The notes below the pieces were generated by a model, which worked only from the letters and a program-made list of their open reading frames with translations, did no database searches and was not told where the DNA came from. From positions 3,348,001 to 3,412,000 of the forward strand of contig NZ_JAUTAG010000001.1 in the NCBI RefSeq assembly GCF_030818255.1: a stretch of 64,000 nucleotides of DNA. The letters run 5' to 3'. Made by a program: the position numbers and the translations under genes. This DNA comes from Microbacterium sp. SORGH_AS_0969 (GTDB lineage Bacteria; Actinomycetota; Actinomycetes; Actinomycetales; Microbacteriaceae). This document shows, piece after piece, positions 27,754 through 37,562 of this stretch; within the stretch, counting starts at the first letter, position 1; every line of letters starts with the position of its first letter.

Positions 27754-28790
27754 GCGCCGAGTACCGCGTCGACCTCGACGCCTTCACCCGAAACCTGCGT
27801 CGCGTGCGCGAGGCGGTGGCCCCGGCGCAGCACATGTTCGTCGTGAAGGACGACGCGTACGCGCACGGGCTCGACGTGCTCGTCCGTCGCGCCTGGAACG
27901 AGGGCGTGCGCTGGTTCGGAGCCTTCGACGTCATCACCGGCGCGGCGGTCCGGGCGGCGACGGGACCGGATGCGCGCATCTTCGTGTGGCTCATCGGCGG
28001 GGCCGATGACCTGGCCGCGGGGATCGAGGCCGACCTCGACCTGGGTATCGGAGACCAGGCGCTCCTCGACGACCTGGCCGCTCTCGACACCCGAGGCGTC
28101 GCCCGCGTGCACCTCAAGATCGACACGGGGCTCCACCGCAACGGCATCCGTCCGGAGGCGTGGGGCGCGGCTCTCGTCCAGACGTCCGCCCTCGTGGCCG
28201 CGGAGCGAGCCCGGTTCGAGGGCATCTGGTCGCATATCTCCGAAGCCTCGGATGCCGATGACGACGATGCCCGCGCGCTGTTCCTCTCCGCGCGGGAGGC
28301 GGCCCGCACCGCCGGCTTGGAGCCTCACTTCTCGCACCTGGCCGCCAGTGCGGCGGGCTTCGCCCGTGGCGAGTTCCGCGAAGACCTGGTGCGCGTCGGC
28401 GCGTTCTCGTACGGCATCCGACCGGCGGGCGGGCCGGGGGAGACCGAGCTCGGGATCGAGCCGATCTCCACGCTCGTCGCGACCGTCACCGCGGTGGATC
28501 CGGAGCACGTGCGCCTCGATGTCGGGAGCCTGCACGGTCTGCCGAGCGCCCTGTCGGGCCGCTTCGACGTCGCGACGACCGCCGGTCCTCGCCGGGTCGA
28601 GGCGATCGGTCTCACCTCCCTCACCGTCGCCCCGTGGGACGCGGCGGTCGGCGAGACGGTCCCCGTCTTCGGCCGCGGCGCACTGGCGAGTGCAACCGAC
28701 CTCGCGGAGCTGATCGACACGATCGGCGAGGAGATCGCTCTTCGCGTTTCGCCCGTCGTTCCTCGCACATACGCGGGGCAGTTGGGCTGA
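27750..28790 (+). CDS. Alanine racemase-like protein (PLP-lysine half, catalytic Tyr missing)
   Basis: A 346-residue alanine racemase-fold protein. The barrel is complete: PLP lysine Lys33 in MFVVKDDAYAHG, HLKIDTGLHRNGI, GIWSHISEAS and RVGAFSYGIRPAG are all recognisable. In the C-terminal domain, however, the segment equivalent to GYADGYxRxLS reads GSLHGLPSALS, so the catalytic tyrosine is serine, and the MD motif is lost (AIGLTSL). The end (ATDLAELIDTIGEEI...PRTY) is family-typical. Its start overlaps the upstream half-racemase gene, implying 1:1 production. Substrate could be alanine or a diamino acid such as lysine or ornithine; not readable from sequence. Confidence 0.88.
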   Translation: MSAEYRVDLDAFTRNLRRVREAVAPAQHMFVVKDDAYAHGLDVLVRRAWNEGVRWFGAFDVITGAAVRAATGPDARIFVWLIGGADDLAAGIEADLDLGIGDQALLDDLAALDTRGVARVHLKIDTGLHRNGIRPEAWGAALVQTSALVAAERARFEGIWSHISEASDADDDDARALFLSAREAARTAGLEPHFSHLAASAAGFARGEFREDLVRVGAFSYGIRPAGGPGETELGIEPISTLVATVTAVDPEHVRLDVGSLHGLPSALSGRFDVATTAGPRRVEAIGLTSLTVAPWDAAVGETVPVFGRGALASATDLAELIDTIGEEIALRVSPVVPRTYAGQLG

Positions 28791-28800
28791 CGACACAGAA

Positions 28801-28842
28801 AAGGCCCCGTCCGCTCCTGTCGGAGCGACACCGGGGCCCGTT
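28801..28842. terminator. Bidirectional terminator between racemase-like and DUF7455 genes
   Basis: GGCCCCG...CGCTCC-TGTC-GGAGCG...CGGGGCC two-part stem with mismatches, preceded by GAAAA on the plus strand (U-run for the minus strand) and followed by CGTTCT. Confidence 0.7.
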
Positions 28843-28853
28843 CTGAGGGAGTC

Positions 28854-29072
28854 TCAGTCGGCAGCGTGGAGACGCGCGGTCTCGTCGTGCCACGAGGTGG
28901 CGACGCTGCGCAGCTTCTCTTCGTACTTGCGGCCGTGGTGCGCGCAGAACAGCAGCTCGCTGCCGTTGACCTCGGCGGCGATGTACGCCTGCGCGCCGCA
29001 GGAGTCACAGCGATCCGCCGCCGTCAGGCGGTGGTCGAGAACGGACGCTTCGGGTGCGGTCGTGGTGGTCAT
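28854..29072 (-). CDS. DUF7455 family small zinc-ribbon-like protein
   Basis: A 72-residue protein with CDSCGAQAY and, 20 residues on, LLFCAHHGRKYE, a CxxC...CxxH pattern suited to one zinc ion. This is the DUF7455 family, conserved and abundant in actinobacteria, often encoded next to topoisomerase or sigma factor genes; function unknown. ATG at 29072 with GGAGG 11 nt upstream. Divergent from parE. Confidence 0.9.
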   Translation of the reverse strand: MTTTTAPEASVLDHRLTAADRCDSCGAQAYIAAEVNGSELLFCAHHGRKYEEKLRSVATSWHDETARLHAAD

Positions 29073-29238
29073 CTCGGGTGCCCTCCTCAAGTGGTCGTTG
29101 GGCGAGTCTCCATATACAACCACGCGGATGTTTCCCCTATGCCGCGGCTTGATCACATTTCGCTGTGCGCGTACGGTGACCCGACCGTGCTGTGTGTCTG
29201 GCAGGGGATGTCGGTGGCCCCGATTACGCTGGGAAATC

Positions 29239-31308
29239 GTGACGTCCGAGTACTCCGCCCATCATCTCCAGGTCCTCGAGGGCCTCGAAGCCGTCCGCAA
29301 GCGCCCGGGCATGTACATCGGCTCCACCGATTCGCGCGGTCTGATGCACTGCCTGTGGGAGATCATCGACAACTCGGTCGATGAAGCGCTCGCCGGTCAC
29401 GGCAGCCGCATCGACATCGTCCTCCACGCCGACGGCAGCGTCGAGGTGCGCGACCGTGCCCGCGGCATCCCGGTCGACGTCGAGCCCCGGACGGGGCTCA
29501 CCGGCGTCGAGGTCGTCTTCACCAAGCTCCACGCCGGTGGCAAGTTCGGCGGCGGTTCGTACGCGGCATCCGGTGGTCTGCACGGTGTCGGCGCCTCGGT
29601 CGTGAACGCACTGTCGGAGCGTCTCGACGTCGAGGTCGATCGTGCGGGCAAGACGTACGCCATGTCCTTCCACCGCGGCGAACCGGGCCTGTTCGCGGGC
29701 GACACGCCCGACTCGGCCTTCACGCCCTTCGAGCGCAGCAGTGAGCTGCGCGTCGTCGGCAAAGCCCCCCGCGGTGTCACCGGTACGCGCATCCGTTACT
29801 GGGCCGACCGACAGATCTTCACCAAGGACGCGACGTTCGGCCTCGACGAACTCGTCCAGCGCGTGCGCCAGACGGCGTTCCTCGTGCCGGGACTCGAGAT
29901 CGTCGTGCTCGACGAACGCGGTGACGAGAAGGTCGAGACGAGCTACCGCTTCGACGGCGGGATCTCGGAGTTCGCGGACTTCCTCGCCCCCGACGCGGCC
30001 GTGACCGACACCTGGCGCCTCACGGGCACCGGCACGTTCACCGAGACGGTTCCCGTACTCCAGCCCGGCGGGTCGATGATCCCGACCGAGGTGCAGCGCG
30101 AGTGCGAGGTCGACATCGCGGTTCGGTGGGGCACCGGCTACGACACGACGACCCGCTCGTTCGTCAACATCATCGCCACGCCCAAGGGCGGGACGCACCA
30201 GCAGGGTTTCGAGCAGGGCCTCATGAAGGTGTTGCGCGCGCAGGTCGAGCAGAACGCGCGCAAGCTCAAGGTCGGCAACGACAAGATCGAGAAGGACGAC
30301 CTTCTCGCCGGTCTCACGGCGGTGCTGACCGTCCGCCTCCCTGAGCCGCAGTTCGAGGGCCAGACCAAAGAGGTGCTGGGCACTCCCGCGGTGCGGCAGA
30401 TCGTGGCATCCGTGGTCCAGAAAGAGCTCGCGGCTCGCTTCGCGTCGCCCAAGCGCGACGACAAGGCGCAGACGGCGCAGTTGCTCGAGAAGATCGTTTC
30501 CGAGATGAAGGCGCGCATCTCCGCGCGCACCCACAAAGAGACCCAGCGGCGCAAGAACGCCCTCGAGTCGTCGTCGCTGCCGGCGAAGCTCGTCGATTGC
30601 CGATCGAACGACGTCAACGACTCGGAGCTGTTCATCGTCGAGGGCGACTCCGCGCTCGGCACGGCGAAGCTCGCGCGCAACAGCGAGTACCAGGCTCTGC
30701 TGCCCATCCGCGGAAAGATCCTCAACACACAGAAGGCGTCGATCAGCGACATGCTGTCGAATGCCGAGTGCGCGTCGATCATCCAGGTCATCGGGGCCGG
30801 GTCAGGTCGCTCGTTCGATCTCAGCGCGGCCCGCTACGGCAAGATCATCCTGATGAGCGACGCCGACGTCGACGGCGCGCACATCCGCACGCTGCTGCTG
30901 ACGCTGTTCTTCCGCTACATGCGCCCGCTCGTCGAAGAGGGGCGCGTGTATGCCGCCGTGCCGCCCCTGCATCGCGTCGTGGTGATGAACCCCGGCACCA
31001 AGCCCAACGAGACGATCTACACGTACAGCGAGCAGGAGCTTCACGGCCTCCTCACGAAGCTTCGGCGCAGCAACAAGCGGTGGCAGGAGCCGGTCCAGCG
31101 TTACAAGGGCCTCGGAGAAATGGATGCCGACCAGCTCGCGACCACCACGATGGACCGCGCGGGTCGCATGCTGCGCCGTGTCCAGGTCGAGCACATCGAG
31201 CAGGCCGCCGAGGTGTTCGACCTGCTCATGGGCAGCGACGTCGCTCCGCGCCGGGAGTTCATCATCGACTCGAGCGACCGGCTGGCACGCGAGCGCATCG
31301 ACGTCTGA
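29239..31308 (+). CDS. parE: DNA topoisomerase (type IIA) subunit B, ParE/GyrB type
   Basis: A 689-residue ATPase subunit. GHKL motifs: LWEIIDNSVDEA and GGLHGVGASVVNAL; TOPRIM: VEGDSALGTAKLARN and MSDADVDGAH; C-terminal YKGLGEMDADQL. The GTG at 29239 follows TACGCT (29225-29230) by 8 nt, a leaderless start. Paired convergently with parC 90 bp away. I call it topoisomerase IV rather than gyrase because gyrBA normally lies at oriC with dnaA/recF, none of which are here; sequence alone does not settle this. Confidence 0.88.
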   Translation: MTSEYSAHHLQVLEGLEAVRKRPGMYIGSTDSRGLMHCLWEIIDNSVDEALAGHGSRIDIVLHADGSVEVRDRARGIPVDVEPRTGLTGVEVVFTKLHAGGKFGGGSYAASGGLHGVGASVVNALSERLDVEVDRAGKTYAMSFHRGEPGLFAGDTPDSAFTPFERSSELRVVGKAPRGVTGTRIRYWADRQIFTKDATFGLDELVQRVRQTAFLVPGLEIVVLDERGDEKVETSYRFDGGISEFADFLAPDAAVTDTWRLTGTGTFTETVPVLQPGGSMIPTEVQRECEVDIAVRWGTGYDTTTRSFVNIIATPKGGTHQQGFEQGLMKVLRAQVEQNARKLKVGNDKIEKDDLLAGLTAVLTVRLPEPQFEGQTKEVLGTPAVRQIVASVVQKELAARFASPKRDDKAQTAQLLEKIVSEMKARISARTHKETQRRKNALESSSLPAKLVDCRSNDVNDSELFIVEGDSALGTAKLARNSEYQALLPIRGKILNTQKASISDMLSNAECASIIQVIGAGSGRSFDLSAARYGKIILMSDADVDGAHIRTLLLTLFFRYMRPLVEEGRVYAAVPPLHRVVVMNPGTKPNETIYTYSEQELHGLLTKLRRSNKRWQEPVQRYKGLGEMDADQLATTTMDRAGRMLRRVQVEHIEQAAEVFDLLMGSDVAPRREFIIDSSDRLARERIDV

Positions 31309-31398
31309 TACCGAGACGCGCTGCCGGGTGTCGTCGGCCGGATGCGCACGACCGATCGGACCGCTTTCACGGCCCGCACCGGCGTGAGCAGCGAGACG

Positions 31399-33852
31399 TC
31401 AGCGGACCGACGTCCCGATCGCGCCGATGACCGCGTCGAGCGGCTGTCCCGAGGCGTCGCGCTTCGCGCCGCTCTCGGGCAGCGTGCGCACAGAGCCGTC
31501 GGTGCCGACCGCGCGCGGGTCGGTTCCTACCCAGGCGAGCACGAGGGCGTCCTCCCCACGCAGAAGCCGCTGCGCACGCACGCCACCGGTCGCGCGCCCC
31601 TTGGCGGGGTACTCGGTGAACGCCGAGACCTTCGCGCTGCCCGCGTCGGTTCCGGGAAGCGCGGCACTGGAGCCCGCGACGGTGACGACCACGGCGTCGA
31701 AAGCCGCGGCTCCGACGACCGAGAACGCGATGACGCGAGCGCCGTCGGAGAGGCGGATCCCCGCCATGCCACTCGCGGAGCGACCCTGCGGACGCACCGA
31801 GGATGCGTCGAAGCGCAAGAGCTGCGCGTCGCTGGCGACGAAGACGAGCTCGGCGTTGTCGCCCGCCGGAGCGGCGCCCACGACGCGGTCTCCGTCACGG
31901 AGAGCGATGATCTCGATCTCGGGTTTCGTGCCGAGCTCGCTGGCCGCGACACGCTTGACCACGCCCTGCGCGGTTCCCAGCGCGATGGTCGGCCCGTCGG
32001 TGAGGGGCACGAGCGCGACGACGCTCTCGCCCTTCGCCAGCGTGAGGTACTGCTCGACCTTGGTGCCGGCCGCCAGCTGCACCGAGTTGGCGGGCACGGA
32101 GGGGAGGTCGACGGGGGAGAAGCGCACGAGGCGGCCGGTGGAGGTCACGGCGCCGATGTCGCCCCGAGTCGTCGTGTCGACAGCGGAGCGGATGGCGTCG
32201 TGCTTCGAACGGCGGGCGGGGGGGACCACGCCCCCCGCGGGAGCGTCGGCGATGAGTTCGGCGCGGACCATCCGGCCGGTGGCCGACAGGAAGACCCGGC
32301 ACGGCGCGTCGGCGATCTGCAGATCGGCGGCGGCCGCGGCTTTCGCCGATCGCGGCTGCACCGGTCCGCCGTTCAGGAGCAGCGTGCGACGCGGGGTTCC
32401 GTACGCCTCGGCGGCCGCGTCGAGCTCTCTCGCAACCTGCTGGCGGAGCAACGTCTCGCTGCCGAGCAGCTCGACCAACTGGGCGATCTCGGCGTTCAAC
32501 TGATCGCGCTCGGCCTCCAGTTCGATCCGCGAGAACTTCGTGAGACGGCGCAGGCGCAGCTCGAGGATGTACTCGGCCTGCGGGTGAGAGAGGTCGAAGA
32601 CCTCTTGCAGCTTGGTTCGGGCCTGCTCGCCGTCGTCGGAGGAACGGATGACCTGGATGACCTCGTCGATGTCGAGGATCGCGATGAGCAGGCCCTCGAC
32701 GAGGTGGAGACGCTCACGCTTACGGGCGAGCCGGTACTCGCTGCGGCGCGTGACGACGCGGATGCGGTGGTCGATGTAGACCCGCAGCATCTCGCGCAGG
32801 CCGAGGGTCTGCGGCTGCCCGTCGACGAGGGCGACGTTGTTGATGCCGAACGAGTCCTCGAGGGGCGTGAGGCGGTAGAGCTGCTCGAGGACGGCCTTGG
32901 GGTCGAAGCCCGTCTTGATGCCGATGACCAGGCGAAGACCGTTGTTGCGGTCCGTGAGGTCGGTGACGTCGGCGATGCCCGTGAGCTTCTTGGCCTGGAC
33001 GGCGTCCTTGATCTTCTCGATGACCCGCTCGGGGCCGACGAGGTAGGGGAGCTCGGTGATGACGATGCCGGTCCGGCGGGGACCGAGCGACTCGATGGAC
33101 GCCTTAGCGCGGGTGCGGAACGTGCCGCGTCCGTTCGTGTACGCGTCCTTGATGCCGTCGAGACCGACGATGATGCCGCCCGAGGGGAGGTCGGGGCCCG
33201 GGACGAACTCCATGAGCTCCTCGACCGTGGCATCCGGGTTCTGCAGCAGGTGCGTCGCCGCGCCCACCACCTCGATGAGGTTGTGCGGCGCCATGTTCGT
33301 GGCCATGCCGACCGCGATGCCGGTCGCCCCGTTGACGAGGAGGTTCGGGAAAGCGGCCGGGAGCACCTCGGGCTGCTGGAACTGTCCGTCGTAGTTCGGG
33401 ATGAAGTCCACGACGTCTTCGTCGAGATTCTCAGTGAGGGCCAGAGCCGGTGCGGCCAGTCGCGCCTCCGTGTACCGCGGCGCGGCAGGACCGTCGTCGA
33501 GCGAGCCGAAGTTGCCGTGGCCGTCGACGAGCGGCACCCGGAGCGAGAAGTGCTGCGCGAGACGCACGAGCGCGTCGTAGATGGGGGCGTCGCCGTGCGG
33601 GTGAAGCTTTCCCATCACCTCGCCGACGACACGGGCGCTCTTGACGTGCCCCCGGTCGGGCCGCAGGCCCATCTCGGCCATCTGGTAGAGGATGCGACGC
33701 TGCACCGGCTTCAGACCGTCGCGGGCATCGGGAAGAGCGCGCGAGTAGATCACCGAGTAGGCGTACTCGAGGAACGACCCCTGCATCTCGGCGGAGACAT
33801 CGACATTCTCGATGCGCTCGGACACGGGGGAGGAAGAACGGGAATCGGGCAT
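31399..33852 (-). CDS. parC: DNA topoisomerase (type IIA) subunit A, ParC/GyrA type
   Basis: An 817-residue DNA-breakage subunit. Winged-helix and catalytic region: [38 protein letters not shown], and active-site Tyr127 in [10 protein letters not shown]. Then coiled coil and six-bladed C-terminal beta-pinwheel. I see no GyrA-box (QRRGGxG) in the pinwheel, which favours topoisomerase IV over gyrase. ATG at 33852 chosen; a GTG at 33882 is in frame. Converges on parE. Confidence 0.9.
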   Translation of the reverse strand: MPDSRSSSPVSERIENVDVSAEMQGSFLEYAYSVIYSRALPDARDGLKPVQRRILYQMAEMGLRPDRGHVKSARVVGEVMGKLHPHGDAPIYDALVRLAQHFSLRVPLVDGHGNFGSLDDGPAAPRYTEARLAAPALALTENLDEDVVDFIPNYDGQFQQPEVLPAAFPNLLVNGATGIAVGMATNMAPHNLIEVVGAATHLLQNPDATVEELMEFVPGPDLPSGGIIVGLDGIKDAYTNGRGTFRTRAKASIESLGPRRTGIVITELPYLVGPERVIEKIKDAVQAKKLTGIADVTDLTDRNNGLRLVIGIKTGFDPKAVLEQLYRLTPLEDSFGINNVALVDGQPQTLGLREMLRVYIDHRIRVVTRRSEYRLARKRERLHLVEGLLIAILDIDEVIQVIRSSDDGEQARTKLQEVFDLSHPQAEYILELRLRRLTKFSRIELEAERDQLNAEIAQLVELLGSETLLRQQVARELDAAAEAYGTPRRTLLLNGGPVQPRSAKAAAAADLQIADAPCRVFLSATGRMVRAELIADAPAGGVVPPARRSKHDAIRSAVDTTTRGDIGAVTSTGRLVRFSPVDLPSVPANSVQLAAGTKVEQYLTLAKGESVVALVPLTDGPTIALGTAQGVVKRVAASELGTKPEIEIIALRDGDRVVGAAPAGDNAELVFVASDAQLLRFDASSVRPQGRSASGMAGIRLSDGARVIAFSVVGAAAFDAVVVTVAGSSAALPGTDAGSAKVSAFTEYPAKGRATGGVRAQRLLRGEDALVLAWVGTDPRAVGTDGSVRTLPESGAKRDASGQPLDAVIGAIGTSVR

Positions 33853-33923
33853 GGATGCGGCCTCGGGTCGGGCGGGCGTCACGTCAGGACGGGGATCGGG
33901 AGCCGTGTGGAAGACTTGCTCCG

Positions 33924-35051
33924 ATGACTCTCAGCCTACCGGCGGACCCGCCGCGTTCCCGGAGCCTCACCGGTGTGGTGGAGCAGTCGATCGCCGCCCT
34001 CGAGGGACGCTCGGACTGGTTCGCCCCCGCGCACAGCGCGGTCGTCTTCGTCGTCGACGGTCTCGGCGCCCACAACCTCGCCGCCCGGCGAGGGCACGCG
34101 CGGTTCCTCGGTTCGACGGGGGGTCGCCGCGACGTCGCGCGCACCGTCTTCCCCTCCACGACCGCGGCGGCGTTGACGAGCCTGCTCACCGGCACGGACC
34201 CGGGCACGCACGGCATCGTCGGATATCGCGTCCGCATTCCCGGCACCGACGTGGCACCGAACCAACTGCACGGCTGGGAGACCGACGGTCTCGACCCGAG
34301 AGCCTGGCAGCGCAGCGAACCGCTCATCGAGCGCGAGGTCGGGGGAGGGAGGCCGTGCTTCGTCGTCTCCCGCCCCGAGTACACCGGGACAGGATTCACC
34401 GCGGCCACCCTTCGCGGAGCCGAGTTCGTCGCGTCGAACGATCTCGCCGAGCGTGCCGCGACGGCGGCGGATCTGGCGGCGCGCCACCCCGGTGCGCTGG
34501 TCTACCTCTATGCGCCGGAGCTCGACACCGCCGGACACCGCGACGGTACCGAGTCCGATCGCTGGATCACCGCGCTCGAGCGCGTCGACGCCGCGGCGCA
34601 GCTGCTCGCTTCCTCCGCCGACCCGAACACCGGCATCCTGATCACCGCCGATCACGGAATGGTCGACGTCCCCGCCCGCCGACACGTCCTTCTCGGCGAC
34701 GGCGATGCGCTGGTCGACGGGGTCACCCTCATCGGCGGCGAGCCGCGCATGTTGCACCTCTACGCGGAGCCCGGGCGAGAGAATGCCGTGGCCGCGGCGT
34801 GGCGAGAGCGCGAGCACGCGCGGGCCTGGGTGCTGACCCGTGCCGAGGCGATCGCGGCAGGGCTATTCGGAACCGTGGCGGATGAGGTCCGCGAGCGGAT
34901 CGGCGACGTCGTCGTCGCCGCGCGAGGGCGCTACGCCTACTACGACGACCGCGAGAACGACAAACGCCCGCAGAGCATGGTCGGACAGCACGGATCTCTC
35001 ACCGACGAGGAGCGGACGGTTCCCCTCCTGCGCCTCGGCGCGTTCGCCTGA
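33924..35051 (+). CDS. Alkaline phosphatase superfamily protein (nucleotide pyrophosphatase/phosphodiesterase type)
   Basis: A 375-residue hydrolase with two-zinc site motifs: [12 protein letters not shown] (metal Asp), [11 protein letters not shown] (nucleophile Thr), [18 protein letters not shown] and [10 protein letters not shown]. No signal peptide, so probably cytoplasmic, unlike classical NPPs. Substrate unknown; phosphodiester or pyrophosphate bonds are likely. It is divergent from parC and convergent with sepH. The ATG at 33924 begins where family homology begins. Confidence 0.85.
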   Translation: MTLSLPADPPRSRSLTGVVEQSIAALEGRSDWFAPAHSAVVFVVDGLGAHNLAARRGHARFLGSTGGRRDVARTVFPSTTAAALTSLLTGTDPGTHGIVGYRVRIPGTDVAPNQLHGWETDGLDPRAWQRSEPLIEREVGGGRPCFVVSRPEYTGTGFTAATLRGAEFVASNDLAERAATAADLAARHPGALVYLYAPELDTAGHRDGTESDRWITALERVDAAAQLLASSADPNTGILITADHGMVDVPARRHVLLGDGDALVDGVTLIGGEPRMLHLYAEPGRENAVAAAWREREHARAWVLTRAEAIAAGLFGTVADEVRERIGDVVVAARGRYAYYDDRENDKRPQSMVGQHGSLTDEERTVPLLRLGAFA

Positions 35052-35057
35052 GCCCGC

Positions 35058-36113
35058 TCAGCTCTCGTCCGAGCGCGCCCCGAACACGATCTCGTCCCAC
35101 GAGGGCATCGACGGGCGGCCCTTGGCTCGGCGACCCGCATCGTTGCCCGATGCCGCGGGGCCGGACGAGGAGGCGTTCTCGGGCTCGGGCGCCGACTCGA
35201 CGGCCGGGTCGCTGTAGCCCGGTTCGACGGCGTCGAAGAGCGCGACCGGTGCCCCCACCGGACGCGTGGCCGGCGCCTCGGGCGCGGTGGTTCCGGGCAG
35301 CGGCTCCCGCTGGCCGCGCCGACGGCGAAGGGCCTCGAGAAGGTCGGCGGTCTCCGACGAGGTGACGGGCACGTCGGGTGCCCGCTTGATCGCGGCTGCC
35401 TGCACGGCTGCCGCCACGGGTCCGGTGGCCTCGACGCCCGGCTCGTCCTCGATGTCGATCTTCCGCGGGCCGAACGAACCGCTGTCGAAACGCGACTCGT
35501 CCTTTGGGAGAGGGCTGTCCAGGGCGCGCAGCCGCGGGATGAGGCCCTCGGGAAGCGACCCCTGCCGCGAGAGCTGGATCGCGTCGGCGTTCTGGGGTGA
35601 GAGCGTGCTGCGGCGGGGGTCGAAGCTCCAGCGGGCATCGTGGTCGATGCCGTTCGCCGTGAACTCGAGCTTGACCATCCAGCCGGACGATTCCTTCCAG
35701 CTGGTCCAGCGTTCCGCGGAAGCGCCGGCCTCACCGAGCTTCGCGCGCACGGCGGTGCCGAAGGTGATGGGGGAGTCGTGTTCGAGAGCGCCCCCGAGAA
35801 GCACGGGCACGGCCAATGCCTGAGCCACGACGTGCTCGCGCTCGGCCAGCACCGGACCCTCGAATCGCTCCACGTCCTCGACGCGGGCGTTCAGCAGGGT
35901 CGCGACCTCACGGGCGGTGAGGCCGGAGCGGATGTGCGCCTGGATCTCACGCGGGCTGGGGCGGGGTCCACGGTCGTCGTCTTCACGGTCGCGACGGGCC
36001 CGACGCGCTTGCACGCGCATCACCTCGTCGAGGGCGAGAGCGAATCGTTCACCCGATTCGGTCGCGACGACGAGGACGTCATCTTCAGTTCCGATGACTT
36101 TGAGCTGCTCCAT
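35058..36113 (-). CDS. sepH: Septation protein SepH (DUF3071)
   Basis: A 351-residue actinobacterial cell-division protein that stimulates FtsZ assembly (known for Streptomyces and mycobacteria). The N-terminal DUF3071 domain is seen as MEQLKVIGTEDDVLVV, RFALALDEVMRVQARRAR, and a helix-turn-helix PREIQAHIRSGLTAREVA; the C-terminal half is disordered and charged (proline, glutamate, arginine). ATG at 36113 has GGAGG 10 nt upstream; a GTG at 36122 is in frame. Confidence 0.92.
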   Translation of the reverse strand: MEQLKVIGTEDDVLVVATESGERFALALDEVMRVQARRARRDREDDDRGPRPSPREIQAHIRSGLTAREVATLLNARVEDVERFEGPVLAEREHVVAQALAVPVLLGGALEHDSPITFGTAVRAKLGEAGASAERWTSWKESSGWMVKLEFTANGIDHDARWSFDPRRSTLSPQNADAIQLSRQGSLPEGLIPRLRALDSPLPKDESRFDSGSFGPRKIDIEDEPGVEATGPVAAAVQAAAIKRAPDVPVTSSETADLLEALRRRRGQREPLPGTTAPEAPATRPVGAPVALFDAVEPGYSDPAVESAPEPENASSSGPAASGNDAGRRAKGRPSMPSWDEIVFGARSDES

Positions 36114-36334
36114 GCGAAACACCCCTCCGATCTGCGGTCGACGCCCATGCTGACACGGCCGTTCCCCGGTTCCGGGAATATCGCGGGCGCGCCGCGAGTT
36201 TCAGGCCTCGCCCGAAACGCAACCCGCTTCGCGAGCATTTGCTTATCGAGGTCGGGTCATGCAAACTATGGCCGCCCGATCGGGTACCCGACGGCGCACA
36301 GCACCACAATCACCGGAAGTAGAGACCAGCACGC

Positions 36335-36628
36335 ATGGCCACCGATTACGACGCACCGCGCAAGACCGAGGACGACAGCGAGTCGATCGAGGCCCTCAAG
36401 GAGCGCGTGCCTGACAAGACGTCGGGATCGATCGACAACGAGGATGCCGACAACCCCTCGGGCTTCGAACTGCCCGGGGCCGATCTGTCCGACATCGAAC
36501 TCGACGTCGTCGTCCTCCCGCCGCAGGAAGACGAGTTCACGTGCATGAACTGCTTCCTCGTCAAGCACCGCTCGCAGATCGATCACGAGAGCGGCAACGG
36601 CTTCATCTGCGCGGAGTGCGCAGCCTGA
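36335..36628 (+). CDS. DUF4193 family protein
   Basis: A 97-residue acidic protein ending in a zinc-ribbon-like pair: [14 protein letters not shown] and FICAECA (CxxC...CxxC). This is DUF4193 (Rv2699c type), conserved across actinobacteria, function unknown. Its end overlaps the convergent DUF3093 gene by 26 bp. Intergenic 36114-36334 holds only promoter-like sequence. Confidence 0.92.
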   Translation: MATDYDAPRKTEDDSESIEALKERVPDKTSGSIDNEDADNPSGFELPGADLSDIELDVVVLPPQEDEFTCMNCFLVKHRSQIDHESGNGFICAECAA

Positions 36629-37094
36629 GCTGAGCACGCTGGATCGCCGCGACGAGGCGATCCGGCGTCCGGGTGGACACCACCCACGAAGGAGTCGGAT
36701 CCTCGGGGTCGGTCACGGGAACCGTGACGACCCCGTCGATGCCGCCCCGGATCACATGCCACGCCCGATGGTCGAGACCACTCCCTCGGGCCGTGCGAGC
36801 GGCATCGCCCTCGACGCCGAACGGCTCGCCGAGCAGCTCGACGGGAATGTGCGCGCGGCCGGCGTGCAGCTCGCCCTCGCGGATCTCCACGACAGGGGAG
36901 ATCGCCAGGAGGCCGACCACGATCGCGACCGACACGACCAGCCCGATGAACAGGGCGAGGGTCGTGTTCAGAGGCGAGAAGACGACGGCGGCCATGGGGC
37001 CGCAGACCGCGGCGGCGACCAGCGCCCACAGCGACGGGCTGAGGCGCTCTCGGTACTCGACTCCGGTGCGGATGCCGCACCCCCTCTTCTGCAT
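36603..37094 (-). CDS. DUF3093 membrane protein
   Basis: A 163-residue protein with two transmembrane helices (about residues 24-42 and 46-65) after [10 protein letters not shown], then a PH-like beta domain ([47 protein letters not shown]). DUF3093 (Rv2698 type), unknown role. Divergent from dut; the ATG at 37094 overlaps the dut -10 box region. Confidence 0.9.
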   Translation of the reverse strand: MQKRGCGIRTGVEYRERLSPSLWALVAAAVCGPMAAVVFSPLNTTLALFIGLVVSVAIVVGLLAISPVVEIREGELHAGRAHIPVELLGEPFGVEGDAARTARGSGLDHRAWHVIRGGIDGVVTVPVTDPEDPTPSWVVSTRTPDRLVAAIQRAQLRLRTPRR

Positions 37095-37106
37095 TACCCT
37101 CGTGGG

Positions 37107-37562
37107 GTGACCGAAACGGTGGATGTCCTCATTGTCGCATCCGAGCCTCCGGTCTTCGCCCACCCGGGCGACGCCGGAGCCGACCTGACCTCCGCGGAGG
37201 CCGTGCGTCTCGAACCCGGGCGACGCGCACTCGTGTCCACCGGGGTCCGCATCGCGCTGCCCGAGGGTTACGCGGCGTTCGTCGTCCCGCGCAGCGGACT
37301 GGCCGCCAAGCACGGCATCACGATCGTCAACTCTCCGGGGACGATCGATGCGGGCTATCGCGGCGAGATCAAGGTCGCCCTCCTCAACACAGACCTCGAC
37401 GAGGCCTACGACATCTCCGTGGGCGACCGCATCGCCCAGCTCATCGTGATGCCCGTCCCGCCCGTGCGTTTCGTCCCCGTCGACGACCTGCCCGACAGTG
37501 TGCGCGGCGAGGGCGGATTCGGATCGAGCGGATACCAGAACCTTCAAGGGAGCACCCGATGA
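37107..37562 (+). CDS. dut: dUTP diphosphatase
   Basis: A 151-residue trimeric dUTPase that hydrolyses dUTP to dUMP, keeping uracil out of DNA. All five motifs: [34 protein letters not shown] (catalytic Asp), [12 protein letters not shown], and [13 protein letters not shown] at 37107 lies 6 nt after TACCCT (37095-37100), a leaderless start. The stop overlaps the DUF3710 gene (ATGA). Confidence 0.96.
   Translation: MTETVDVLIVASEPPVFAHPGDAGADLTSAEAVRLEPGRRALVSTGVRIALPEGYAAFVVPRSGLAAKHGITIVNSPGTIDAGYRGEIKVALLNTDLDEAYDISVGDRIAQLIVMPVPPVRFVPVDDLPDSVRGEGGFGSSGYQNLQGSTR

Noticed and set aside
27118-28790. A single alanine racemase gene broken by frameshift
   Set aside because: The two products overlap in homology (both contain N-terminal and C-terminal parts of the same fold) and each has its own start, so they are two genes, not halves of one.
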